Part shown: positions 51,101 through 62,932 of the stretch, piece after piece
Position numbering within the stretch: the first letter of the stretch is position 1
How the letters are laid out: each line of letters begins with the position of its first letter
Assembly (NCBI GenBank): GCA_016858145.1
Contig: JAEHOE010000001.1
Span: 62,001-126,000, forward strand
DNA length: 64,000 nt
Source: Edaphochlamys debaryana
Lineage: Eukaryota > Chlorophyta > Chlorophyceae > Chlamydomonadales
Reading direction: 5' to 3'
Position numbers and translations under genes: made by a program
The notes under the pieces: generated by a model
The model's database searches: none
What the model was told of the DNA's origin: nothing
The model's input: the letters and a program-made list of their open reading frames with translations, nothing else

Positions 51101-54100
51101 GCCCCGGCCCCGGACGCGCCCGCACGCGGACCCCGACCCGGTCCTGGAGTGAGGCGCCAAACAGACATTGAATGACCGCTGCGGGCAAGAGCCGCACCCG
51201 CACGCACCTGTACCGGAACATGTCCAGCACGTACGTCAGATCCTTAGTCACGATCTTGTAGCCCGTACGGTTCCAGTGGTGGTAGTGCACCTGACCGAAG
51301 GCGGGCGGCGGTGGGGTGTTGGGGAGTACGGTGCCGTACGCGGGCGCAAGGTTGGGGTACCTACGAGCCTTGATCTCGCTGGCCTGCGAACCCCTCTTCC
51401 GCCCGCTCTCTTCCCCCTCGCGCCTTCGTCCTCCTCCTGCCCCCCCCCCTCCTCTGCCCGATCCCAGATCGCGCCCTCCTTCACCCGCAGCCCCACCCCA
51501 TGCGCGCGCTGCCCCTCCCCCGCCCCCGCCCCCGCTCACGATCTGCCGTGCGCCCCCCGAGTAGCCCTGGCTCCGGTGCGTGGCGCAGTGCGGCCAGGGT
51601 CGGGAGGTGTTGGGCTCCGAGTAGTCCCCACAGATGCGGCCCTTGGGGGAGGGGGTGTTAAGGAGGGGGGAGGGCAAGGGGGGTCAGGGGGTTAGGGGGC
51701 ACTATGGCAAGGCAGGGGGGGGTCTGGGCACGGGTCGAGGGGGCCAGGACCATCGGAGGGATGCCAACCCCACAGCCCACTGCACGGCCCACCCCCGCAT
51801 GCACTCAGCCGTCAGCCCTCCGTCTCCGACCTCAACCCCGCATTCCCCTTTCCACCACCACCACCACCGCCACCCACACACCGCCCCACCGCGAACAGCA
51901 GCTCTCCGTCCCTCCGCAGCCGCGGCGCCGCGGGGTGCAGGGGCGTGACGGGCAGGAAGTTCTGGCCCTGCTTGGAGCCAAACAGGATGGGCACCACCAC
52001 GTCCTGGGGGGGGGGATGTTGGGGGGGGAGGGGCAGGTGCGAAGGGATTGGGTTGGTTTGGATTGTTAGGGGAAGGGGGCCGAGTGTGGGAGGGCCAAGA
52101 GGAGTTGTGGAAGGGGGATGGGCACCAACCCGTCCCAGCAGTGGGGGACTGGGGGTGGGGGGTAGGGGAAGGGGAAGGGAAGTGCGAGGGGTGGTGGCGT
52201 GTTGAGTAGGGACGCGGAAGGTGGGGGGAGCGGAAGGCGGGGCGCGTGCACCCAAACGATGCGAACGGTCGCACGCACGTGCACGGGTGGGATCCCACCA
52301 ACCTCCTCTACTGCACACACCCACCTTGCCGACCCAATGCACGCCCCCTGCTGCCCCGCCAGCCCCCCTTCACCCCCCTCTCCACCAGCCCCCCTTTCCC
52401 CTCCTCCCCCCCCCCCGGCCCCCACCTTGCCGACCCTATGCGCCGCCAGCCAGCCGCTGTAGGGCCAGTCGTGTGTGAGTCCCCAGTGGTGGAGCCAAGT
52501 CATGTTGTCGCTGAGGGAGCGGATGGAGGCCTGGGGGGGGGGGGTAGGGGGAGGGGAAAGGGGGGGGAGGAGCGGAGGGGGGAGGCGGAGGTGTGATGGG
52601 GGCATGGGGCTGAGCTCCCAGCTCGGAGGTCGACGAACGGAACATTGAAGGGGGGAGGCGGAGATGTGACAGGGCCGAGCTCAGAGCTCGGAGCCCGTCT
52701 CCCCGACCCAGACGCACCGTGCCCCTGGCCGCACTTCATTCTGCCCCAAGCCCCACGTCCGCCCCCCCCCCCACACACACACAACCCGTGCACCAGCTCT
52801 AGTCTACCTCACTATTCACCAGCTACACACTACGCCTCGGACGCGGCTGCAGCGGCAACACAAACGTAATGGGTTCGGGATGGGCGGGATGGGTCGGGCT
52901 TCGGACTCCCCGGGCTTTGGGTTCCGTATCTAAGGCCGGCCGGCTAGTCGCCGCGCCTACGCTTCCGTCGGCTTACTCGAGCAGCCCTTCACACAACCCG
53001 CGCTGCTTGATCCCCACGCGCTCCCACCTGCACCTCCCCCCGCCCCGAGTCCCCGGTGTGCAGCACCACGTGCCTGTGGCCCTGGTACCTGACAGGGGGG
53101 GAGGGAAGAGGGTGGAGAGAGGAGTTGGAAGCGTGAGGGTTGGAAGAGGGCAAGGGATTGAGCAGGGCAAGCGGCCTGGGGAGGGGGACTCAGGGTGACT
53201 TGGAGCTAGAGAGCGAGGTATCAGTCAGTAGCCGACGGGCGGGGTGTCGCGCTGCTGCATGAACCTTAGAATGCTGTACTGCCGTACCGTGTGACTCACC
53301 TGTCGTACCAGGGCCAGTGCCTGCGGATGTAGTCGATGGCCTGGGCAAGCTTGGGCCCATCGCCCGTGGTCCGCAGCTTGATGGGCAGGAAGAACCAGTC
53401 CTGGGGTGGGTGGGTGGGGGGTCGAGGGCTTCTGGGTTGAGGGCTTGCAGGGCAGGGCAGGGCAGGGCAGGGCAGGGCAGGGCAGGGCAGGGCAGGGCAG
53501 GGCAGGGCAGGGCAGGGCAGGAAGCGGGTGCCAGTGACGTTGTGATGCGTAGAGACACTTTTGGGACCTAGGAAGGGTTGGGGAAGGGTCTGGGCAGCTG
53601 GCCTGCTCCCCGTCCGCCACCTGCACCCCTCATCCTCCGCGCATGGGTCCCCTTCCAGCCCCCCACGCCGACGCCCCCCCCACACACACACGCCGCCCCC
53701 CTCCCCTCTCACCGCCTGCTCCCCGTCCGCCACCTGCACCCCCGCCGTCAGCATGTGCTCCCACAGCAGCCAGTGCGTGCCTCGGTCCATGCGCCGGGGG
53801 TGGAACCTGGGTGTGTGGGGTGGGGGTGGGGGTGGGGGGGTGGGCGGGGGGGGTAAGGGGGAGAGGGGGGCAGCATGGGGCAGGGGGGGGAGTCGTGGAG
53901 GGACGGGACGCGTCCCTTGCGCTCCCCACAAGAATCCGCACCCAGTCGAAGATTGCCGTACATGCCGTACGCCAGTGCATCTCACCAGGAGGACCACTTG
54001 TGCGGCAGGTCGTACACGTAGATGTACGGCCGCCGCTCGCGGGGCTTGTAGCCCTTGTCGGCCAGGAGCACGGGGGTGCGGGTGCCCGGCTCATAGGACA

Positions 54101-55397
54101 CGGAGCAGTCGGAGCCCCAGTAGCCTGGGGAGGGGGGGAAGTCGCAGGGGCGGAGGTTGAGAGTTCGGGTGAGGCAGGCGCAAGGTGGGGGGTCGAGGCT
54201 GTTGCAGTCGCACCCCTCAACCGCCCAGCTCACCCCCCCCCGGCCCTTACTGACACTTTCCCCTCGAACCCAAGCCCTCGCCCCGCCCCTCGCCCTCACC
54301 CCACTCCCCGCCCCGCCCCCCGCCCTCACCCCTCTGGCACACGCACCCCCCCAGCACGCACGCGCCCCGGCCGTGGCAGGCGTGCATGCAGGGCAGCGGC
54401 TCGGCGGCCTCGCGCTTGGGCGTTTGCACGTAGTAGCGGATGGAGGAGGCGGAGGCGTTGCGGACGCAGTTGGTGCCGGCGCGGTGCTTGGGGCAGTCGC
54501 ACCTGGGGGGGAGGGGGGGGGAAGGGAGGGGAGGGGAGGGGAGGGGAGGGGAGGGGAGGGGAGGGGAGGGGAGGGGAGGGGAGGGGAGGGGAGGGGAGGG
54601 GGGCAGGGGTGCAAGATGGGGAGAAGAGGGGAGTGGAGGCAGGCAGGCGTGGGTGTGATGACTGATTGGGGGCTGATACGGGGGCCGAGATGGCTGACTA
54701 GGGGGTTGATAAGGGCGGTCCCCGGCCCCGCCCCCGCCCCACCTCCCAATCTCCTCGTTGCAGGTGGCCCACATGTAGCACTCCTCATCGCACGGCCCGG
54801 TGGTCCTCTTAGTAACATTCGTTTCTGCTTGGCCGCTTGCCCCGGCATCATTCGATCCAGCTGCGCTCCCAGATGGGGATGCGGAGCCGGAGCTAGTCGA
54901 TGTGGCCTCCGAGGGTCCACTCCCGCTGCCGGCTCCTTTGTCACGGCTCCTCGATCTATGACGCCTGGCGCTTAGAGCCCGGCCGGGCGCTAGGAGGTCG
55001 CGGGCGGCTAGCTGCCTCTCGGCCTGTAGCAATGTGCGCTGGTGCCATCCCGGCGAGGCATGGTCGTGGCCTCGGCCCTTGCGGATGGCCCGTTGGCCCT
55101 GCCCGAGCCCGAAGTCGTCGAGCGTTTCCCCAAACTCAGACTCCGGGCCTGAGCCTGCCAAGCGCAAGCGGTCCAGGTCCAGGCGCGGGTCCTGTGTCAG
55201 ACGGCATGGCGGGGGCGACGGGGTTGCGGGAGTGGCGGGGTTCCTGACACGGTCCAACCCGCCACCCGTGCGCCCGGCTGTTTCCGTCGGTCCCAGCAAG
55301 CACGCACCAGCGATCCCGATGGCGCAGCGCAGAGCAGAAGCAGGCCCGCCGCGAGCAATCGGTATGCGTCGGCCGGGCAATGCCGCGCCCAAGCCAT
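48167..55397 (-). CDS. Exostosin-family glycosyltransferase (GT47) with signal anchor and EGF-like region (about 841 aa)
   Basis: Eighteen exons keep phase from ATG 55397 to TGA 48167: 55397-55308, 55191-54743, 54502-54330, 54124-53986, 53806-53713, 53400-53300, 53088-53028, 52530-52426, 52003-51890, 51641-51540, 51290-51208, 50740-50698, 50489-50433, 50080-49964, 49744-49671, 49448-49305, 49049-48914 and 48610-48167. Residues 8-28 (LLAAGLLLLCAA) form a signal anchor. Exons 3-4 have an EGF-like Cys pattern (HACHGRGACVLGGCVC, then GYWGSDC). The GT47 domain follows: YIYVYDLP, DYIRRHWPWYDR, RHVVLHTGDSG, DVVVPIL, LLFAGRICGDYSEP, WCLSPSGGGHG and LPLVVSDHVMQPFEPEM. The enzyme should act in the Golgi lumen, transferring a sugar to a wall or glycoprotein glycan; donor and acceptor are unknown. 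The Ala/Gly/Glu-rich C-terminal 100 residues are variable. The neighbour upstream is another secretory glycosyltransferase. Confidence 0.88.
53452..53521. repeat. GGGCA pentanucleotide array in a GT47 intron
   Basis: About fourteen uninterrupted copies of GGGCA on the plus strand, within the intron between the exons at 53713 and 53400. Confidence 0.9.
54523..54602. repeat. GGGGA pentanucleotide array in a GT47 intron
   Basis: About fifteen copies of GGGGA on the plus strand, in the intron between the exons ending at 54743 and starting at 54502. Runs of four G at short intervals could form G-quadruplexes on the template strand. Confidence 0.9.
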
Positions 55398-56945
55398 CGC
55401 GCAGAGTGTTGCGCAGTATCTGTGCAATTATAGCGGTTCTTCAGCCGGTGGACACATCGCACCAAGCTCGGGAGTGGCTGTCGGGCTACAGCCAGACAGC
55501 TGTGAGTCGCCTCGCCGCGCGCATTCTATCCAGAGCCTCTAAGTCCCGCTCTTCTAGGTTCTGTATGTCTTATTCAGTTGTGATTCCTTGCGGGTTTGGC
55601 TGACAGAATGCGGATGGTAAAGCAGCGGTGTGGCCCTGCGCTTGTTGAAGGTGGGTAGAGGTGGTGTATTGATTGATAGGGGCACTGTTTGCATTACCAC
55701 GACGTACGCACACCATCCGCAGCAACACCCGCCGCACGGCACGGCCACGCCGCCCATACCCAGCCACAAGAGCCCCACCCACCTTCCTCCTCTTCCCTCC
55801 CCTTCCCCCGCCGCCGCCCCCACCGCTGCCCCTGCCACCCCAGCCACGCCCGCCCGCGTCCCCACCCTCACCTCCTCCTCCACCGCCCCCACCCCCGCCG
55901 CCGCCCCCTTGACCTCAGCCCCCGCCACCGCCGCCACCGCCGCCGCCTCCACCGCCGCCTCCGTCACCGCCCCCTCCTCCGACCATGGCCAAGACCGCCT
56001 GAAGCGCGCCGGCGTGGCGATCGGTTGCGCTCCGTGGAGACGTGTGTTGAGTCACTGTGATCGGGCTTCGGGTTGCGTCGAGTCGAGCGCTGGGCGCCAG
56101 GGGTTTGGTTCCTTGGTGTGATGGGGTTTGGGGTGGGTTGGCTGGCAACGGGATGAGGCCGGGGTCCTCCCTGGGAGCGGGTTCCGCTGGTTAGGTTTGC
56201 TGTGGGTTTGGCCTGGTGTCTGGGCTGGGTCTGGGTTGGGCCGGTCGGCCCCCCGGGTTGCACCGCGTAGAGGTGCCCTCCCTGCGCTGTTGGAACGCGC
56301 TCGATGTTGACCCTTCGCTCGATGACGGACATGACCGCGGGAGATGCCCGTCCCCGATGCGATCCCAGAGCACCCCGCTCACGGCGGATGGTGGGGAGCC
56401 ACGCTTCATGGCCCGCCGACTGCACTAGCCCCGTTGCACCCCCGGCCCACGCACTGTCCCCCACGTGCGCACGTCGGTCGGTCCGTACTCGCCACCAGCC
56501 TGCCTTTTCCGCCCGCTCTTCACGTGGTCTGCGTACGGCCGCTGCCCCGGCCCGCCTCCAGCCGCGCAGGTCCCGACCCGCGCTGGCCTTCGCCGTCCAC
56601 CTGTTCACCCCGCTCGGATGCACTCGAGGCTTCGCCTTCTCACGCTGTGCCCCTCCGTCTGCGACGCAACACCTTCGTTACCCACAGGTTCGGATGCGTG
56701 GGGCGTGGGGAAGCTTAGATGTACGCGGGCGTGGGAGCGGGCTCGGGCCATGGCGAGCCGGACTTGGAGGAGGCTCTACCACGTAACACAAACAGGTAAC
56801 CTCCGAGGTAACCTACCGCACACTCGGGGCGGAGGGGAGCGTTTCGTCGCTCAGGGCAGCTGCAGGCCCGCCCTCCCGCGCCTGTCTGTACTGCTACTCA
56901 GGGGCTCCGGGGGGGCTTCACAGGTAACTTTCACAGGCTTTTTGC
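55398..56945. other. Spacer upstream of the GT47 gene, no supported gene
   Basis: Contains a C-rich, Pro/Thr-coding stretch at 55780-55910 and a (CCGCCA)n-type array at 55917-55985. Overlapping frames on both strands are explained by this composition. No spliced gene was assembled. Confidence 0.4.
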
Positions 56946-57479
56946 ATCGGCCTACGAAATGCGATGCCACGACTCCGCGGCACTACGCCCCGTTGTCTAT
57001 TATAACCCAGCCGCAACCCCGCCAACCTCATCAGAAGGGCCACGGCCCACACGGCCAGACAACAGCATGTCTTCAGCACACGCGTGTACCGTACCCTTGC
57101 TGTACTGGTCTTGTACCCCCAACATCAGCTCCTGCCTCCCTCCCCTGATTGAGTGGTTAGTAGCTCAGTACCCGTGCCCCTCCCCTCATCAACTCCCCCT
57201 TATTGTACCTTTTCCGGCCCCCCAGCTTGCATCGCTCAATCCCTCCAGTCTCCTCGCCCCATCGGCGTAGCCGTGCGGGTGTTACACGGGCCCAGACTCA
57301 TCCGTTCCCTATTGCTTGATTGGCCTAAAGCCAGGGCTGAAACCCCTCCCGCCAGCATCCAGTCTGACCCCCTGACGTTAGTCGGGGCTCTCTCAACGGC
57401 CCCCCCAATCATATTGCGTCGGCCAACATAATGCGACGCCAGTCACCGCGGCACTACGCCCCGTTGTCTATGATAACCC
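56946..57479. repeat. Pair of about 64-bp direct repeats with 405 bp between them
   Basis: 56946-57010 and 57415-57479 share GTCGGCC-type starts and the exact block CCGCGGCACTACGCCCCGTTGTCTAT followed by ATAACCC. The left copy begins CATCGGCCTACGAAATGCGATG and the right GCGTCGGCCAACATAATGCGACG. Confidence 0.75.
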
Positions 57480-57551
57480 CCCCAATCAGCGCTACGCTTC
57501 GTTGATGTCTTCTGCCCAACCCGCCATCATCTTGACCCCGCATGTCAAGTC

Positions 57552-60500
57552 CTAGTCCCGCCGCGAGCCTGCGGCCCCCTCCTGTGCTGACTCGGACGCT
57601 GACGTGGACCCCCGCGCCTCGGCCGCCCCCACGTGCATGTCCACGGCCGGCAGCAGCTCCAGCCGCTTGCCGTACGACCTTACGTAATCCCGCTTCCAGT
57701 TGAAGAGCCCGCCGAGGCCACCGTACAGATCCTCCTCCTCCAGCCACGTGTCAACTGGGTTGTAGAAGCCCGGGCCTTCGCTGTCCCTCAAACTCTGCTC
57801 CTTGGCGGCCTTCCCGGGCTCTAGAACGCCGCGAGTGCTCCCCGGCGTGAACCTCAGCAGCCGCGCGTATTGGTGCAGCAGCATCAGCCAGTAGCACTCC
57901 AGCGCCTGAGGTGGTCCCACACAAGCACGGCAGTCAGCCCGTGCAAGCCAGGCATCGCTCAGGGGGGGCCTCATGGCGTGTGGGGCAGGGCGCAGGATGA
58001 CTTAGCGTTTCGGGGAGCACTCGCGGGGAGCACCCTTAGCCCTCACGGACGCACGGCCCCGCCTCCAACCAGCTCCCGGATCTGCCAACCGGCCTACCGG
58101 TAACCGCCAAAAGGTCCCCACCCCAGCCCCGGCTCTTCCCCACGCCCTGGTCCATGGCTACGAGCGCCACCCAAGGAAATGCCCCCCCGACTCTCCCCCC
58201 AGGGCCATTCCTGCCTGCATGGACAGCTGCTCTCGGACGAAGGCCTGGGCGCGGGCGGCGATGCCCCTGGCCGCCTCCTCGTTGCCGCGCACCCAGTCCA
58301 CGGCCCACGTGATCTCGGCGGGGCGGCGCTGCCAGAAGGGGACAAAGTGCTCGAACCTGGTGGCGGTTGAGGCGGGAAAGTGGTGTGTTGAGGGGCGGGG
58401 ACGGGTTTAGAGTTAACACGGAGGGACGGCACTGCGGTCGGGGGGGGCCAGGGGCATGTCATGCAGTGCTGGTGTGGCAGGTCGGGTGAGGAGGGCGGGC
58501 AAGGAGAGGGCTCGGGGGGCCAGCGGATCGGAGCGTTAGGGTAGGCCACAGGGAGGACATGGCCCGCAAAGGGTGGGCGCTGGGCACTGGCAGGACAGGG
58601 GACAGGCAGGGGCGAGTCAGGGGTCGCCGGCGGGGCGGACCGCCCCTGTGCCCCGGATGGAGCCCCTCCGCACCCATTTGCGCAGGCGCTTGTCAAAGAA
58701 GGAGTAATAGATGCTTTGTTCGCGCTGGGGAGGACAGGGTGAGCAAAGGAAAAGATGAGGAAAAGGTGAGCGATGGATATGGGGAGAATGGGGGGGGCGG
58801 CACTGTCAAACGATTGCGGGCGCGTCGCTAGCTCGCGGCATGCTGCAGGGATCGGGGGTGCGCCTGCCGTCCAACTCCACCCTCGATCACAACACCGCCC
58901 ATCTTTCCCCCGCACGTGCCCTAGCACAGTTCCCCTTCACCCCACCAGCACCACGCTGCCCAGAGCCATCAGCTGCCACAGCTTGGAGGAGCAGGAGATA
59001 CCTAGCCAGGGGGGTTGGAGCGGAAGGAGGGAGCAAGGAGGGGGGAAAAAGAGGGAGGGGGTGGATACGGATGTTTCATGAGGGGGGGGGGGCATCCATA
59101 CAAGCACCTCCGCCGTTCCCGCGCTACCTCGCCCTCGACCTCTCCCCCCACGCGTCCCCACCCACCGTCAATGAGGATGGCCATGCAGTAAGCCGCCCAC
59201 TCCTCCAGCGGCCGGCCCTTATTGAACGCAATGTCCGGCCGCCGCACCATCGACTGCAGATACTCTGCAAAGCGCTCACGAACTGCGATCGAGATCACAC
59301 GGGCATGGCCGGTGTGGTGGCGAGGGAAAGCAACCTGCCTTGCTCTAAAGCAGCTTTACGCTGCTGCTGAGACCTGCAATCGTGTTTGTTCTGCCACTTC
59401 TCCTGCAGCCCCCCTGGGGAGTCTTGAGGGTCCGGCCGTCCGAGCCCCCTCCGAACCCGCATGGTCCCCCGTTCGGGTCCACAGCCACCCTGGTCTGGGT
59501 CGGGGTCGGGCCCTCTGGGTTCGTCATAACATCTCGAAGGCCCCCAGTGCTGGCCCCCTCAAGCCCGCGCCGCCGCACCCATGAACAGCGATGTCTCATG
59601 CACGGTGTACTTAGTCACGTTCGCCTCCATGGCCTTCTCATTGTCGTACAGGTTCTCGCATCGGTGGTCTGGGGGAATCGGGGAGGAGGGGAAGAGGGGA
59701 GTGGGGGGGGAAAGGGAATGGGCGACCGTGCACGGGAAGCGGGTGTGCCTCGTCATTGGGCCACCCGTGTCTAGGCTCGACAGTCCGAAGTGTCCGCATA
59801 TGCGCACAACGAGAGTTGCCCTTTGGGATGCACTCATGCACACCGGCAAATGTCCTTCCTCCCGCGCCAAGAGGCCAGAGGGACTCACACCGCAGACCGC
59901 CGCCGTACGCCGCCGCCTGCCTGGCCTCCCAGGGGTACTTGGCATTGAGATCTTCGATTTTGCTGAAGTACCTGCATGTACGGCACTTCGTTTGAGCACG
60001 TGACGTGTACTGCGGTGCACGACAGCGCGGTCGTGCAGCACATGAAGCATTAATAGTACTGCAAGCAAGTCCAAGTCCGTATGCCCGTTAGTTGCGAGCC
60101 CCTCTTTCCCCTCGCTTCGGCCCCTCTTTCCCCTCGCTTTCTGCCCTCGTTCTTCTCGCCTCCCCCCCGCTGTGCTCACTCCTGCGTTGGCCACAGCTGG
60201 TAGAGGTGCCAGATGGGGATTGTGATGTCCAGGGACTGCGAGCTCTTGCAATGCTTCATCACGGGCCCTGGGGGGTTCAAGGTTCAAGGCCAAAGTCAGC
60301 AAGGGCGCGAGACGGTGACCCCTGGGTCCTGGGAGGGGGAGGGGCAGACCCTCAGCGCATGCATGCCAGTCATCCCAATGTCTGCCGCCTCGACTGGGCG
60401 CGACCACCCACTGCCCCCACCCCGTGAGCACCCGCTGTGATTGCCATGCCCTCCAGGCCATCAGCGCCTTGTACCACCACCTCTAGCAACGGTCCCCCAT

Positions 60501-62306
60501 TGTAACCATGGAGGACTCAAGAGGTCGTGGACCCTGGACCCTGGGCCCTGGACACTGGACGCGGCTCCTCGTCATGTCCTCACCGCCCGCAGCCCTCCTG
60601 TCGCCCGCCCGCAGATGCTGTCGCCCCATCGCCTCATCCCCCGCAGCCCTCCTGCCGCCCGTCCCCTTTTACCCGTCCCCCGTCCCCCTGGCCCCAGGGC
60701 CCCGAGCTCCCGACCCACAATGGTTGTTGCCGGGCCACAGGCGGGGGTCGGCCGCGCCCAGTGTGCGGCTGTCGTCTGTTGGGATGGGGCGGTGGTCGGG
60801 AGGAGGAGGATCAGAATCAGGATCAGGATCGAAATCAGGATCAGGTATGGGGGGAGGGGAATGGACGCCTGGAGTCGGGGTCTCCAGGGGGGTGGGTCCT
60901 ACAGGGGTCCTTCAGCGATGAGGGTCGGACTGGACGCAGGGCTCTGACGGCTGATACGGCCGGCTTCTGAAGGCTGGAATGCCCTGCCCACCAGGCAGAA
61001 GCACCAGCTCCAGGTCCGGCACCGAGGGCCCCCAGCGCTCCGTCAGTCGCTTCAGGGCGTGGACCCACGTCAGCAGGTTCTCCGCAAACCACCTGGGGAC
61101 CACACGAGGCCCAAGGGGGACGGAAAGATCTAAAGCGATGCACTTGCGGACCGGTTTGGACCGGTTGGAGCTCCGAACGTCCGAAGTTAGTGAAAGAGAT
61201 GAAGCGATAGGGAGCGAAGGCGATCTGCCCACTGACACCGCTCCACGCAGGGCGGGGGGAGGTGGCGGGGGCTTAGCCGGAATGCGTGCCCCCGCCCGGG
61301 CCTATGTAGGGTGAAAGAGTCGCGAAGCCCGCCCCCCAGACCCCCACATAACATCCCTCATCCCTAAAGTTCCGAACCCCGGATAACCCCAGGCAGTGCC
61401 TCACACGGTCGTGCCGTTGAAGCCATAGCCACGGGCCACGTGGAGCCTGCCCTAGGGTGTGTGTGTGGGGGGGGCGGGGGCGGGTGGGGGAGTTTGTTGC
61501 TGAGCGAGATCGTGCCGACGCCAGGGAATCCGCGGGAGTGGGGACAGTCGTGGAGGCGGTGTGAGTGGGTTCTGTACGGTATACCGTCCTGGCTTGGTTC
61601 AACCGGATTGGGCTGCGGTTGGGGCACGCCCCCTCCGGAAGGCCCGGACGGGCTTCCGCCGGGGCGGAGGCGCCCCGAGCGCCGATGGGCCGCCTCTGCG
61701 CTTGGTCGGCCGGCCGGTCCGCCCATGGGATGGTGCGATGCTGGTTCCTGCTGGTTGCTGCTGGCTCCCACACGCTCGCACCTGCTTGATGAGAAGGGGC
61801 AGGGCCGTGGCTTCGCGATGGGCGCTCCGCGAGAAGTTGCCGATGGCGGATCGCATGTGGGCCTCCGTGATCCCGGTGGAGGCCCAGGGCAGGAGGTCCT
61901 CGGCGATGCCCGGCGCGTAGCCGCTGTGGGGGTGGCAGTGGGAGGCCCACAGCGGCGGCTCGTGGTGCCGCGGGCCCTGTGGGGAGGCGGCGGGGAAAAT
62001 GGTACGGGGACGGGTGGGGGAGGGAGGGGGTATGGCAGGGGGGTCGCTAGGGGTGCCTGGTGTGGTGCGCGTGGGAGCGAGGGTTGCAGCGGAGCAGGTG
62101 TCAAAGTGAGCCGGGGGGGCAGGGGGAAGCCCGGCGCAGGCTTGGTGGGCGGGCGGGGTAAGCCAGGTCGAGCCGGGTGGTTCGGGGCGCAGGGCTGCCG
62201 AAGGCCCAGTGCTTACCGCGGAGGCGGCAAAGAACGTGCTGCTCGCCAGCGCCACAGCGCACGCCAAGACGAGGCGCCAGCGACTTCCTATGGGTGGAGT
62301 GCCCAT
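57552..62306 (-). CDS. GT90 / CAP10-domain glycosyltransferase, POGLUT/Rumi-like (about 490 aa)
   Basis: Thirteen exons: 62306-62217, 61976-61782, 61451-61405, 61092-60992, 60775-60719, 60267-60180, 59971-59889, 59668-59579, 59282-59166, 59001-58946, 58724-58672, 58356-58215 and 57905-57552 (TAG). The first 30 residues are a signal peptide (LVLACAVALASSTFFAASA). Later parts fit the CAP10 fold: STGITEAHM, VPDLELVLLP, SLDITIPIWHLYQ, DLNAKYPWEAR, YCMAILIDGG, LMALGSVVL, HFVPFWQRRP and ECYWLMLLHQYARL. POGLUT/Rumi enzymes add glucose or xylose to Ser in the ER; the substrate here is unknown. Ten junctions are ordinary GT-AG. The exon 12 donor is CAG|GCAGGA (GC-AG), and the exon 11 to 12 junction only keeps phase with a GC donor or a one-base correction. 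The middle exons 4-6 are less certain than the rest. Confidence 0.8.
60805..60850. repeat. ATCAGG hexanucleotide microsatellite in a GT90 intron
   Basis: Seven to eight imperfect copies of ATCAGG/ATCAGA, just upstream (in gene direction) of the acceptor for exon 5. Confidence 0.8.
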
Positions 62307-62791
62307 CGCTGCGCCTCAAGTCGTTGGACAAATGGCTAACCGCATAGTCTTATGTGTTGAGCAACCTTAACAACTATCCAAGCACATGAGGATTGCTCGT
62401 ATCAGAATGTTTGACGCGGCATGCTACTGCGATGCTGGTTGATGCGCGTGGGGCGAGGCATTCGCTTCTGTAGCTGGGACGACGCAGCTTGCTAGAGGGA
62501 TGCCTGGAAGCCATCGGCGCGGTGCGGTGCGGCCCTCGTCCCGAGGGTGGCCCTCGCGACAGACGCCGGTACGGGTTGGTTGGATGGCCCCAGATGGCCC
62601 CCTCGACTCTATCGACCCCACTGTACCCCACAGCATGCCGTTCAATCTAGCGTTCTCACCGCTCCGCATATTGCTATTTTGCCTGTAGCGTGCGTTCGTA
62701 TGCCCAGTCCTGCCAGCCCGAGTCAGCCCTTTGTGACCACCGCTCTTCAGCTGCCCCATTCCCAGAAGGGACGAGACGCCCCCGAGCCCTC

Positions 62792-62932
62792 GTGTAACGA
62801 ACCTAGTGGGTCCTCTGGACACTGGCGCGCTGCCCTAGCCTTTTAGGGTCCCGCTACCAGTATAACAATCCCTAGGCCTAAAAGGCTAGGGCAGCGCGCC
62901 AGTGTCCAGAGGACCCACTAGGTTCGTTACAC
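62792..62932. mobile_element. Perfect 56-bp inverted repeat with 29-bp loop, foldback/MITE-like
   Basis: 62792-62847 (GTGTAACGAACCTAGTGGG to CCTTTTAGG) is the exact reverse complement of 62877-62932, with 29 bp between. The trinucleotide CTC is present directly outside both ends (62789-62791 and 62933-62935), as expected of a 3-bp target-site duplication. No coding capacity. It looks like a tiny non-autonomous DNA element that can form a long hairpin. Confidence 0.75.

Noticed and set aside
53643..54665. 340-codon plus-strand frame
   Set aside because: Opposite GT47 exons 2-5; its end is simply the GGGGA array translated.
55554..55967. Minus-strand 137-codon frame as a gene upstream of GT47
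   Set aside because: Mostly Ala/Gly/Val from the CCGCCA array, no splice signals or recognisable motif.
62792..62932. Transcription terminator hairpin
   Set aside because: Arms of 56 bp with a flanking duplication and no gene end nearby fit a foldback element better.
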